Below are positions 7,703 through 16,980 of a stretch of DNA of 64,000 nt, in pieces (within the stretch, counting starts at the first letter, position 1; each line of letters opens with the position of its first letter). A program made the position numbers and the translations under genes. The notes under the pieces are model-generated. The model saw only the letters and a program-made list of their open reading frames with translations. It was not told the origin of the DNA and did no database searches. The DNA lies in NCBI RefSeq assembly GCF_014191255.1, contig NZ_JACHWH010000003.1, forward strand, positions 439,501 to 503,500, read 5' to 3'. The stretch is from Amycolatopsis bartoniae (GTDB lineage: Bacteria > Actinomycetota > Actinomycetes > Mycobacteriales > Pseudonocardiaceae).

Positions 7703-8266
7703 GTGTACGAGTACGACGTGTTCATCAGCTACCGGCGCGGGGGTGGCACGTTGCCGGAATGGGTTCGCAACCACTTCCACCCCCGGTTGTCGGCTCTACT
7801 GGAGGATTATCTCGGGGAGTCGCGCGTCTTTCTCGACGACAAGGTGCCGACCGGTGCTTCCCTGCCGTCGGAGCAGCGCGATGCCCTGCTGCGGAGCCGG
7901 ATTCTCGTGCCGGTGTGCTCGCCTCCGTACTTCCACGACGAGTGGTGCCTGTCCGAATGGGCTTCGATGGCCGAGCGAGAACGGCTGCTGGGTGCGGCAC
8001 GGTTGATCTACCCGGTCGTCTTCTGCGATTCGGTGAACTTTCCCGAATGGGCGCACGAGCGGAAGCTGCGCCATTTCAACGAGCTGAACCAGCCCGACGT
8101 CCAGTTCCAGGCTTCACCCGCCTACGTCGACTTCCACCAGGAAATGAAGACCGTTGCGGTCGAACTGGTGGAGCTGATCGGCCAGGCGCCGGAATGGCAG
8201 TCCGGCTGGCCGGTCCTCAGTCCGCGGCCGGATCCGCCGCCGCAGTCCCGATTGCCGAGGTTCTGA
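7703..8266 (+). CDS. TIR-domain protein, probable NAD+-consuming effector
   Basis: A 187-residue cytosolic TIR protein. Strand A with box 1 is YDVFISYRR at residues 4-12, the BB-loop region is VFLDDKVPTGASLPSE, and box 3 is DEWCLSEWASM at 79-89. The Glu in WCLSE (about residue 85) matches the catalytic glutamate of NAD-hydrolysing TIR domains, so enzymatic activity is plausible. The domain fills residues 3-160, with a Pro-rich tail. A GTG start is chosen because it directly precedes the first strand and has AAGGAG ten bases upstream. Its TGA overlaps the next ATG by one base, so it is translationally coupled to the KGGVGR ATPase gene. NADase activity is inferred from the motif and untested. 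Confidence 0.88.
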   Translation: MYEYDVFISYRRGGGTLPEWVRNHFHPRLSALLEDYLGESRVFLDDKVPTGASLPSEQRDALLRSRILVPVCSPPYFHDEWCLSEWASMAERERLLGAARLIYPVVFCDSVNFPEWAHERKLRHFNELNQPDVQFQASPAYVDFHQEMKTVAVELVELIGQAPEWQSGWPVLSPRPDPPPQSRLPRF

Positions 8267-9888
8267 TGCCGGGCACCGTGCTCACCTTCTACTCCTACAA
8301 GGGCGGCGTCGGGCGCAGCTTCGCGCTGGCCAACATCGCGGTCCTGCTCGCGCGCTGGGGCCACCGCGTGCTGTGCCTGGACTGGGACCTGGAGGCGCCG
8401 GGCCTGCACCACTACTTCCGCCCGATGCTCGGCCAGCCCGTGCAGGGCGGCGTGGTCGACCTGGTGGAGGACTTCCGTTCCGGCAGGCTGCGGCCCGGGG
8501 CGCACGCCATCCGGGTGACCGACGCGGGTGCGCTCGACCTCATCCCGGCTGGAGCCGACGGTCCCGACTACGTCTCGCGGGTCCAGGGCCTCGACTGGGA
8601 CGAGCTGTACGACGACGGTTTCGGCGAGTACCTCGAACAGTGCCGGGAACGCTGGATCGCCGACTACGACTACGTGCTGCTCGACAGCCGCACCGGCGTC
8701 TCGGACATCGGCGGCATCTGCACGGCGCACCTGCCGGACCGGCTGGTGGTCCTGTTCACCGCGAACGAGCAGAGCGTGCGGGGCGCGGTGGACATCGCCG
8801 AGCGCGCGAACGTCGCGCGGGACCGGCTGCCGTTCGACCGCCCGCAGCTGACCGTTCTGCCCGTGCTGTCGCGGTTCGACAGCCGGGAGGAGTACGACCG
8901 GGCCGAGGAGTGGCGCGGGCGCTGCTTCGAGCAGGCCAAGGGCTTGTTCCACAACTGGCTGCACCGCAGCGTGCCGGTGGAGACGATGGCGCGGCACCTG
9001 ACGCTGCCGTACGTGTCGTACTGGAGCTTCGGCGAGCAGCTTCCCGTGCGGCAGGAGGAGAACCCGGCGTCGGACCAGATCAGCTTCGCGCTCGAGACGG
9101 TCGCGGCGGTGGTGGCGCGGCACTTCGACCGCACCGACCTGCTGGCGGAGAACCGGGACGCCTACGTGGCCGCCGTGCGGGACAGCAGGCGGGATTTCCC
9201 GGTCGACGTCAGGGTGAGCACGCCTAGGTCCACATTGGACGAAGCCGACGCGCTGATCGACTCGCTGAAGGAGCGGGGCGTGCGGGCGGAGCGGTCGCTG
9301 TCCGGCGATCCGTCCCTGCTCGCCCACGTGAACGACGACGCGCGGCACCTGTGCCTGATCGTGGACCGCGCGGTGAGCCGGTGGCAGTCCGCGGAGGCCG
9401 AGCTGTTCCTGCACCGGTCGTTCGGGCAGGACCGGAGGGTGATCCCGGTGCTCACGGCCGACGCCGACGCCCAGGCCTTGCCCGGTCCGGTGCGCAACCT
9501 GCGGTACCTGCGGCTCGGGCTGACGCGGGGTCCGGCGGAGGTGGCGCGGGAGATCGCCGGGCAGCTCGGCCGGACCTCGTTGACCGACAACGGCGACCTC
9601 GACCTCGTCGGCGCGCTGCGCCAGGCCGCCGGGGCCCGGCTGCGGCCGCTGCTGTGGGAGCTGGTGGACGAGACCGTGCGCGCGCTGGTCGCCGCGGTCG
9701 AGGCCGGGGACGACGCGCAGGCGCAGGACCTCGCCGCCGACCTCGCGCTGGCGCTGCGGCCCCGTGCGACGCCGGGGGAGGAGCACCTGCGGGTGCCCGC
9801 GCCGCGCGACACGGGGGAACAGATCGAACAGGGCCTGCGGCTGCTCTCCGGCCGCGGAAACCACCACAGTGGAAGGGATTTCCGATGA
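8266..9888 (+). CDS. KGGVGR-motif ParA/MinD-like ATPase with TIR-like C-terminal domain
   Basis: A 540-residue protein. The N-terminal half is a SIMIBI (ParA/MinD-type) ATPase: the P-loop at residues 12-18 is KGGVGRS, the variant in which Arg replaces the usual Lys of KGGVGKT; DWDLEAPGL (39-47) and DYVLLDSRTGVSD (135-147) follow as switch and Walker B segments. Residues about 312-435 (DVRVSTPRSTLDEADALIDS, HLCLIVDRAVSRWQS, RRVIPVLTA, LRYLRLGL) have the alternating beta-alpha pattern of a degenerate TIR/SEFIR-type domain without a clear catalytic Glu. The C terminus is helical. No parB or parS accompanies it, so it is not a partition protein. Family knowledge: KGGVGR ATPases occur beside TIR-like proteins in actinobacterial conflict loci. 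It overlaps the next gene by four bases (ATGA). Confidence 0.85.
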   Translation: MPGTVLTFYSYKGGVGRSFALANIAVLLARWGHRVLCLDWDLEAPGLHHYFRPMLGQPVQGGVVDLVEDFRSGRLRPGAHAIRVTDAGALDLIPAGADGPDYVSRVQGLDWDELYDDGFGEYLEQCRERWIADYDYVLLDSRTGVSDIGGICTAHLPDRLVVLFTANEQSVRGAVDIAERANVARDRLPFDRPQLTVLPVLSRFDSREEYDRAEEWRGRCFEQAKGLFHNWLHRSVPVETMARHLTLPYVSYWSFGEQLPVRQEENPASDQISFALETVAAVVARHFDRTDLLAENRDAYVAAVRDSRRDFPVDVRVSTPRSTLDEADALIDSLKERGVRAERSLSGDPSLLAHVNDDARHLCLIVDRAVSRWQSAEAELFLHRSFGQDRRVIPVLTADADAQALPGPVRNLRYLRLGLTRGPAEVAREIAGQLGRTSLTDNGDLDLVGALRQAAGARLRPLLWELVDETVRALVAAVEAGDDAQAQDLAADLALALRPRATPGEEHLRVPAPRDTGEQIEQGLRLLSGRGNHHSGRDFR

Positions 9889-10514
9889 CGGACCGGCTGG
9901 GACACAAGCAGACCGCCGCCATGTTCGCCCTGCTCGCGCTCGGCCGGGAGGTGTCGAACAACGAGCTGAAGGAGTTCGCGGGCTTCGCGCTCACCGGGGC
10001 CGAGCGCACGGAGCTGAACAGGCGCGAGTACGTCCAGAGCAACACGGAGAAGGCGCCCCACCGGCACAAGCTGACCGAGCGCGGCCGCGAGTGGTGCCTC
10101 GAAGAGCTGTCCCACGGCCGCCCGCCCGCGCCCAAACCCCGCACCGTGCTCGCCGCGCCGCTCTACGCCGTCCTGGGCGAGTTCGCGCGGTACCTCAAGC
10201 AGCAGAACGTGTCGCTGGACGAGGTCTTCGGGTCCGCGGAGCCGCTCACCGAGGAGGAAATCGAGCGCCGGATCCGGGAGAACTACCGGAAGCTGGTCCG
10301 GTCTCCGGACGGCTGGGTGGGGCTGGCCGACCTGCGTCCGCTGATCGGCGCCCCGGCCGAGGAGGTGGACGTGGTGCTGAAGAAGCTCAGCCGGGCCGGA
10401 AAGGCGCACCTCGTCCCCGAACCCAACCGCAAGGCGCTCACCGAGAAGGCGCGCCAGGCGGCCTTCCGCCTCGGCGGTGAGGACAACCACCTGGTCAGGA
10501 TCGAGGCACTGTGA
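9885..10514 (+). CDS. Winged-helix-like linker protein of the TIR/ATPase cassette
   Basis: A 209-residue soluble protein of unknown family. The N-terminal third (HKQTAAMFALLALGREVSN then LTERGREWCLEEL) and the C-terminal third (GWVGLADLRPLIGAPAEEVD then LVPEPNRKALTEKARQAA) each look like a winged helix: an opening helix, a recognition-like helix and a basic LTE-R/LTEKAR wing. The middle is helical (YAVLGEFARYLKQQNVSLDEV). Two winged helices in one chain suggest nucleic-acid binding or a scaffold between ATPases. It overlaps both neighbours, by four bases upstream and one or four downstream, so all four proteins are probably made together. The function is inferred only from fold-like patterns and context. 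Confidence 0.7.
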   Translation: MTDRLGHKQTAAMFALLALGREVSNNELKEFAGFALTGAERTELNRREYVQSNTEKAPHRHKLTERGREWCLEELSHGRPPAPKPRTVLAAPLYAVLGEFARYLKQQNVSLDEVFGSAEPLTEEEIERRIRENYRKLVRSPDGWVGLADLRPLIGAPAEEVDVVLKKLSRAGKAHLVPEPNRKALTEKARQAAFRLGGEDNHLVRIEAL

Positions 10515-13500
10515 TGGATCCACTCAGTGCGCTGACGATGCTGCGTTTCGACTGGGCGGACACCCCCGACCAGGTCTGGCGGGATTCGCCCTACCACGTC
10601 GAGGGTCTGCACTCCGACGTGTCGTCGGCGGTGGACGGGGCGGTCCGCGACGCCGCCACCAGCGACGGCCCGAGCCCCATCGGACTCGTGCTGCAGGGCC
10701 AGAAGGGCGTCGGCAAGACCCACCTGCTGGGCCTGGTCCGGCGGCAGACCCACCGAGCGGGCGGCTACTTCTTCCTCGACGACCTGACCGCACCCGACGC
10801 CTTCTGGGGGAACACGGCCGATGCGCTGCGCAGCGGCCTGGGCCGCACCGACGACTCGGGGAGTCCGCAGGCGCGCAGGTTCCTGCAACGGATCTGCCAC
10901 CGGAGCGGGGTGGATCCGCGGGTGGCCGAGACGATCGTGACGGGACACCGCCTGGGCAAGAACGACGTCGACGCCTTCGTCCTGGGCCTGCGCGTGCTCG
11001 ACCGGCAGCTGGCGACCGAAGCGGCCGATGTCGCGCGAGCGCTGGTGCTCTGTGGCAGCGAGGACGCCGAGCTGAACCGCCTGGGTGACGACTACCTCGG
11101 CGGGCGCGAGGAGTGGAAGAAGGGTGAGCGGCGGAAATGGGGAATCCGGCCCGAGCCGAAGCCGGAGCAGCAGCAGGTCCGCGACATCACCCGGCTGCTG
11201 GCGCTGACCGGTCCCGTCGTCATCGCCGTGGACCAGCTCGACACGCTCATGGCCCAGTCCGGGCTCGCGGCTCACGACACGGCCACGGACTCGGCGAAGT
11301 CACTGCTCGTGGCGCAGATCGCGGACGGGCTGATGCGCCTGCGGGAGCTCACGCGGCGGACCCTGACCGTGCTGGCCTGCCTGCCGGGAACCTGGGACCA
11401 GATCAAGGCGAACGCGACGGACTCGGTGCCGGACCGGTTCCGGGAGGCGCTGACCCTGGGGCGCATTCCGACCGCCGCCCTCGGCCGCGCGCTCGTCGAA
11501 CGGCGGCTCGGGGTGGCCTACGAGGGCATGGGCTTCCGGCCCCCGCAGCCGACGTGGCCGGTGGCGCCGTCGGCCTTCGAGGGGGAGTGGGACCAGTACA
11601 CGCCCCGTGAGCTGCTCAAGCGCATCGGGGCGCACATCGAGAACTGCCTGCGGGCCGGGCAGGTCCGGGAGCTGACCAGCTTCGACGGCGAGGCCCGGCC
11701 GGTGTCGCCGGTCCGCGTCGAGGAGCCGGATCGCTTCGCCGAGCTCGACACCCGGTTCGCGCAGCTGCGGGCACAGGCCGACGTGCGCATGCTGCTGAGC
11801 CAGAAGGCCGAGGACAAGGTGATGCCCTCGCTGCTGAACGCCGCGTTGCGGGGGTGGATCACCGAGGTCGGCAACGACAACATGGAGTGGGAGCCGCAGC
11901 CGCGCGAAGGCGGGGACGTGCACGCGTGGCTCACCCGGACCGTCGACGAGGCATCCGACCTCCAGGAGCACTGGGCGTTCCGGGTCATCTCGGCTTCGCA
12001 CCACCTGGCGGTGCTGACCCGGCTGCGGAAGGCGACGTCGGCCGCCGGTCTGCGGCCTGGCGTCGGCAACCGGCACCTGATCGTCCTGCGGAACGCGAAG
12101 TGGTCCCCGGGTCCGAAGACCCAGCAGGAACTGGCCGCCTTTCGCGCGGCGGGCGGGAAAACACTGGCACTGTCCGAAGAGGACGTTCGTACTTTCTGGG
12201 CCCTGGAGCAGATGCTCGCGCAGGGCGGGACGGAGCTGCACGAGTGGCTGGTGGAGCGCAGGCCCGCCGGGAAGTCCGGGCTGCTGTCGGCGGTGCTGCC
12301 CGACGAGCCGCAGCAGGCTCCGGGCGTCGACGACGAGCTGACGCTCGGCACCGAGACCGGCTCCGGGGAGCCCGTGCGCATCGGCCTCGCGGCGTTGCGG
12401 CAGCACACCGTCGTGTTCGCCGGGTCCGGGTCGGGGAAAACAGTGCTGCTGCGGCGGATCGTGGAGGAGTGCGCGTTGCGCGGGGTGTCGGCCATCGTGC
12501 TCGACCCCAACAACGACCTGGCCCGGCTCGGGGACGCGTGGCCGCAACCGCCGTCCGCGTGGGGGCCCGGTGACGACCGGCTCGCGGCGCGGTACCTCGC
12601 CGGGACCGACGTCGTCGTGTGGACGCCGGGGCGGGCGAACGGCAGGCCGCTGACCTTCCAGCCGCTGCCGGACTTCGCGGGTGTCCTCGACGACGAGGAC
12701 GAGTTCGCCGCGGCCGTGGAGGTGGCGGTGGCGACGCTCACCCCGCAGATCGGGCTCACCGGCAGCACCCAGAAGGCCAGCAGGGGCCTGGCGGTGCTGC
12801 GGCAGGCGGTGGTGCATCACGCCCGCACCGGGTCGCGGAGCCTGCCGGGGCTCATCGAGGTCCTGTCCGACCTGCCGGAGGACGCGAGCGACCTCAACGG
12901 CGCCGCGCGGATCGCCGCCGACCTGGCCGAGTCCCTCAAGGCGGCGATGGTGAACGACCCGTTGTTCGCGGGCAAAGGCGACCCGGTGGACCCGGGCAGG
13001 CTGCTCACGCCCGCGGTGGGCAAGCGGGCGCGGGTGAGCGTGATCAGCTTCGTGGGGTTGCCGGCGGACGAGCAGCGGCAGAACTTCGTCAACCAGCTGC
13101 AGATGGAGCTGTTCGCGTGGGCGAAGCGGAACCCGTCCGACCGGCCGCTGGGCGCGTTGTTCGTGATGGACGAGGCGCAGACGTTGGCCGCGTCGGGCAC
13201 GTTGACGGCCAGCACCCGCAGCACGATTGTGCTCGCGTCGCAGGCGCGGAAGTACGGGCTGGGGTTGCTGTTCGCGACGCAGGCGCCGAAGGGGCTGCAC
13301 AACCAGATCGTGGGCAACGCGATGACGCAGTTCTTCGGGCGCCTCAACAGCCCGGCCCAGATCGCGGCGGCGAACGAGATGGCAAGGGCGAAGGGCAGCC
13401 CGGTCGCCGACATCTCGCGGCTGGAGCGCGCGCAGTTCTACGTCTCGGGCGAGGCGTTCGGCTTCCGCCAGGTGACGACCCCGCTGTGCCTGACCCACCA

Positions 13501-13567
13501 CCCCGCGAGCCCGCTCCGCCTGGAGGAGGTGCTGGACCGAGCCCGCAAACCCCTGGACGACGAGTGA
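10514..13567 (+). CDS. Two-P-loop ATPase: N-terminal AAA/STAND-like half, C-terminal HerA/FtsK-like half
   Basis: A 1017-residue protein with two nucleotide-binding sites. The first has Walker A GQKGVGKT at residues 62-69 and Walker B VVIAVDQLDTL at 235-245, an AAA/STAND-type pattern. The second has GSGSGKT at 637-643, the HerA-type IVLDPNNDLARLG after it, Walker B ALFVMDEAQTL at 881-891 and a sensor LLFATQAP at 918-925, as in HerA/FtsK hexameric DNA translocases. Between them, residues about 485-575 (HLIVLRNAKWSPGPKTQQEL) may be a nuclease-like or linker domain that I cannot name. No membrane segment is seen. The start is the ATG overlapping the upstream TGA by one base; a GTG one codon earlier would give a GTGA overlap. 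It is last in the operon and the likely motor or sensor of the system. Confidence 0.88.
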   Translation: MDPLSALTMLRFDWADTPDQVWRDSPYHVEGLHSDVSSAVDGAVRDAATSDGPSPIGLVLQGQKGVGKTHLLGLVRRQTHRAGGYFFLDDLTAPDAFWGNTADALRSGLGRTDDSGSPQARRFLQRICHRSGVDPRVAETIVTGHRLGKNDVDAFVLGLRVLDRQLATEAADVARALVLCGSEDAELNRLGDDYLGGREEWKKGERRKWGIRPEPKPEQQQVRDITRLLALTGPVVIAVDQLDTLMAQSGLAAHDTATDSAKSLLVAQIADGLMRLRELTRRTLTVLACLPGTWDQIKANATDSVPDRFREALTLGRIPTAALGRALVERRLGVAYEGMGFRPPQPTWPVAPSAFEGEWDQYTPRELLKRIGAHIENCLRAGQVRELTSFDGEARPVSPVRVEEPDRFAELDTRFAQLRAQADVRMLLSQKAEDKVMPSLLNAALRGWITEVGNDNMEWEPQPREGGDVHAWLTRTVDEASDLQEHWAFRVISASHHLAVLTRLRKATSAAGLRPGVGNRHLIVLRNAKWSPGPKTQQELAAFRAAGGKTLALSEEDVRTFWALEQMLAQGGTELHEWLVERRPAGKSGLLSAVLPDEPQQAPGVDDELTLGTETGSGEPVRIGLAALRQHTVVFAGSGSGKTVLLRRIVEECALRGVSAIVLDPNNDLARLGDAWPQPPSAWGPGDDRLAARYLAGTDVVVWTPGRANGRPLTFQPLPDFAGVLDDEDEFAAAVEVAVATLTPQIGLTGSTQKASRGLAVLRQAVVHHARTGSRSLPGLIEVLSDLPEDASDLNGAARIAADLAESLKAAMVNDPLFAGKGDPVDPGRLLTPAVGKRARVSVISFVGLPADEQRQNFVNQLQMELFAWAKRNPSDRPLGALFVMDEAQTLAASGTLTASTRSTIVLASQARKYGLGLLFATQAPKGLHNQIVGNAMTQFFGRLNSPAQIAAANEMARAKGSPVADISRLERAQFYVSGEAFGFRQVTTPLCLTHHPASPLRLEEVLDRARKPLDDE

Positions 13568-13658
13568 GGCTCACCCCCCCCGAAACCTTTCGCTGACACC
13601 TCCGCCCCGTGAAAGTGAATTCCCCACCCCTGGACAGGCCTTCCCGCCGATGTGACAC

Positions 13659-13678
13659 TTCCCGCTGCCAGGCGGGAA
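13659..13678. terminator. GC-rich dyad downstream of the TIR/ATPase operon
   Basis: A perfect 7-base inverted repeat, TTCCCGC and GCGGGAA with six bases between, lies in the 135-base gap after the large ATPase gene and 24 bases before the next start codon. It could be a weak terminator for the cassette or an operator for the following MFS gene. An additional TTCCCGCC copy occurs about 20 bases upstream, which favours a protein-binding role. No U-tract follows, so the call is uncertain. Confidence 0.35.
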
Positions 13679-13702
13679 CCTACGCGGCAAAGGAGCCGAG
13701 GA

Positions 13703-15078
13703 GTGGACCAGGCCGAACTGAGGGCACTGAGCGACCGCGCGGCCCGGCACGTGCTCAACCGCGAGGGCACCGGCGACGGGCGCAAGGCCGGCTGGCTCAT
13801 GATCTCCACCATCCTCGTCGAGGCGTGGGACCTCTACGCCATCTCGTTCCTGCTCCTGTTCATCCGCGACGAGCTGCACCCCAGCCCCGCGATGCTCGGC
13901 CTCGCCTCGGGCGCCGTGCAGGCCGGGGCGCTGCTCGGCGCGGTCTTCGGCGGCTGGATCGCCGACCGGCTCGGTCGGCGCCGCGTGTTCCTCGCGACCA
14001 TGATCCTGTTCATCGTGCTCGCGGTGGCGCAGGCGTTCGCCGCGAACATGTGGCAGCTGGTGCTCATCCGGCTGCTGCTGGGCTTCCCGCTCGGCAGCGA
14101 CATCTCCACCGGCTACGCCTACATCATGGAGAGCATGCCCCGCGGCAAGCGCGAGGTGATGGGCAACCGCTGGCAGGCGATGTTCGGTCTCGGCGAGATC
14201 GTCGCCATCATCGTCGTGACGATCATGTACCTCTCCGGCGTCGACCACGGCCTGTTGTGGCGCATCGGGCTCGGCCTCGGCGCCGTGCCCGCGCTGGTTC
14301 TGCTCACCCTGCGCCTCGACGTGCCCGACACCGCGCTCGCGCTGATCCAGCGGGGCCGCTTCGCCCAGGCGAAACGGGTGTCGCGGCAGATGTTCGACGA
14401 CGACCTGGACATGCTGCCCGACCGCGACTACCGCATCGAACGCCCACGCACCCGCGACTTCCTCGCCAACATCTGGGCCGATCCCGTGCGGCGCAAGGCG
14501 AGCGTCTTCGCCTGGATCTCCAACGCCATGCAGGGCGCGGAGTTCGCCGCCTTCGGCTTCTACCTGCCGACGATCCTCGTGCTCACCGGCGTCACCGGGG
14601 TGGCCGCGACGAACTTCGTCACCGCGGGGATCTACGTCATCGCCACCATCGGCGGGTTCACCGCCCCTCTCGCGACCCCGAAGATCGGCCACCGCGGCGT
14701 CGCGCGCGTCGGCTACGGCATGGCGTTCGTGTCGCTGCTGCTGGCCGCGCTGTTCCTGCGCGTGGACTGGAAACCCCTGGTGCCGCTCGCCGCGGCCGGG
14801 CTCATGTTCGGGCACTACTGGGACGCCTCGAACGGGATGACGATCGCCTCGATGGTGGCGCCCTCGCGGTACCGGGCGACCGCGTCCGGCTTCGGCTACG
14901 TCTTCGTGAAGCTGGCGTCGTTCGTGTCGATCTTCTTCTTCCCCATCCTGTTCTCCGGGCTCGGCGTGCCGCTCGCGACCGTGCTGGTCTCCCTGCTGTC
15001 CTTGACCGGCTTCCTCGCCGCGACCTACGTTCTTCCCGAGGTCTACGGCTACGTGGAGCAGGAACAGGAGGAGACAGC

Positions 15079-15082
<4 letters not shown>
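13703..15082 (+). CDS. MFS transporter coupled to a 2-hydroxyacid dehydrogenase
   Basis: A 459-residue transporter of about 12 helices. It has the motif GGWIADRLGRRRVFLA after TM2, the PLGSDISTGYAYIMESMPRGKR segment seen in sugar/acid porters, and a long cytoplasmic loop with FAQAKRVSRQMFDDD. A GTG start with AGGAG eight bases upstream is used; an earlier in-frame codon lacks a ribosome site and would add a charged leader. It overlaps the following FMN-dependent dehydrogenase gene by four bases, so it likely imports that enzyme's substrate, perhaps lactate, mandelate or another 2-hydroxy acid. That substrate is inferred only from the pairing. Confidence 0.85.
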
Positions 15083-16338
<1,256 letters not shown>

Positions 16339-16367
16339 GCCCGCCCGGCGCGGGTACCTTGGGGTTC

Positions 16368-16877
16368 GTGGAGACCACGGATGCGCTCGCCTCGCGGCGG
16401 AACGTCAGGAAGTACGAAGATCGCCCGATTCCGGCGGCTGACCTCGACGAGATCCTCGACGCGGCGCGACGGTCGCCGTCGTCGCGCAACACCCAGCCGT
16501 GGGACTTCGTGGTGGTCACCGAGCGTGCGCACCTGGAGCGGCTGGCCACGGTGTGGCGGGGCGCCGGGCACGTGGCGTCCTCGGCCGCGACAGTCGCGTT
16601 CATCGCGCCCCGCGAACCCGCCGAGGGTATGCGGATCGAGTACGACCTCGGCCAGGCGACGATGTGCCTGATGCTCGCGGCCGCCGACCTCGGGGTGGGC
16701 ACGGCGCACGCGGCGGTGGGCGACCAGGAGCTGGCACGCGAGCTGCTGGGCTTTCCCGAGGACCGGTACTGCGCCTACCTGATCGCGCTCGGGTATCCGG
16801 CCGACGGCCCGCTGCGTCCGGTTCGCAAGCTCGACCGCCGGGCGTTCGACGACGTCGTGCACCGCGAGCGCTGGTAG
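16368..16877 (+). CDS. Nitroreductase-family FMN oxidoreductase
   Basis: A 169-residue compact nitroreductase-fold protein. The FMN phosphate-binding start is ASRRNVRKYEDRPIP, followed by the conserved SPSSRNTQPWDFVVV, the dimer-core helix GQATMCLMLAAADLGVGTAHAA and a C-terminal IALGYPADGPLRPVRKL. Members use NAD(P)H to reduce nitro groups, quinones or enoates; nothing here fixes the substrate. The GTG start directly precedes the FMN motif. It lies 29 bases after the 2-hydroxyacid dehydrogenase gene on the same strand and may share its transcript, although no functional link is obvious. A second nitroreductase, unlike it in sequence, occurs 10 kb downstream. Confidence 0.9.
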   Translation: METTDALASRRNVRKYEDRPIPAADLDEILDAARRSPSSRNTQPWDFVVVTERAHLERLATVWRGAGHVASSAATVAFIAPREPAEGMRIEYDLGQATMCLMLAAADLGVGTAHAAVGDQELARELLGFPEDRYCAYLIALGYPADGPLRPVRKLDRRAFDDVVHRERW

Positions 16878-16980
16878 CCCCACATCTTGTCCGGATTCTT
16901 GTCCTGCCGGGCTTCTTGACCTTCACCGGGGTGAACGCAGAAGCTTCCTGTCAACGTTGTCAGCGTGGACGGGAGCTTCG

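Noticed and set aside
8266-9888. Plasmid or chromosome partition ATPase (ParA)
   Set aside because: The P-loop is KGGVGRS, not KGGVGKT, there is no parB or parS-like repeat, and the C terminus is TIR-like.
6611-13567. BREX, DISARM, Thoeris or restriction-modification system
   Set aside because: No PglZ, DNA methylase, ThsA-like SLOG/Macro/SIR2 effector or restriction nuclease was seen. Only the TIR and HerA-like elements overlap with known systems.
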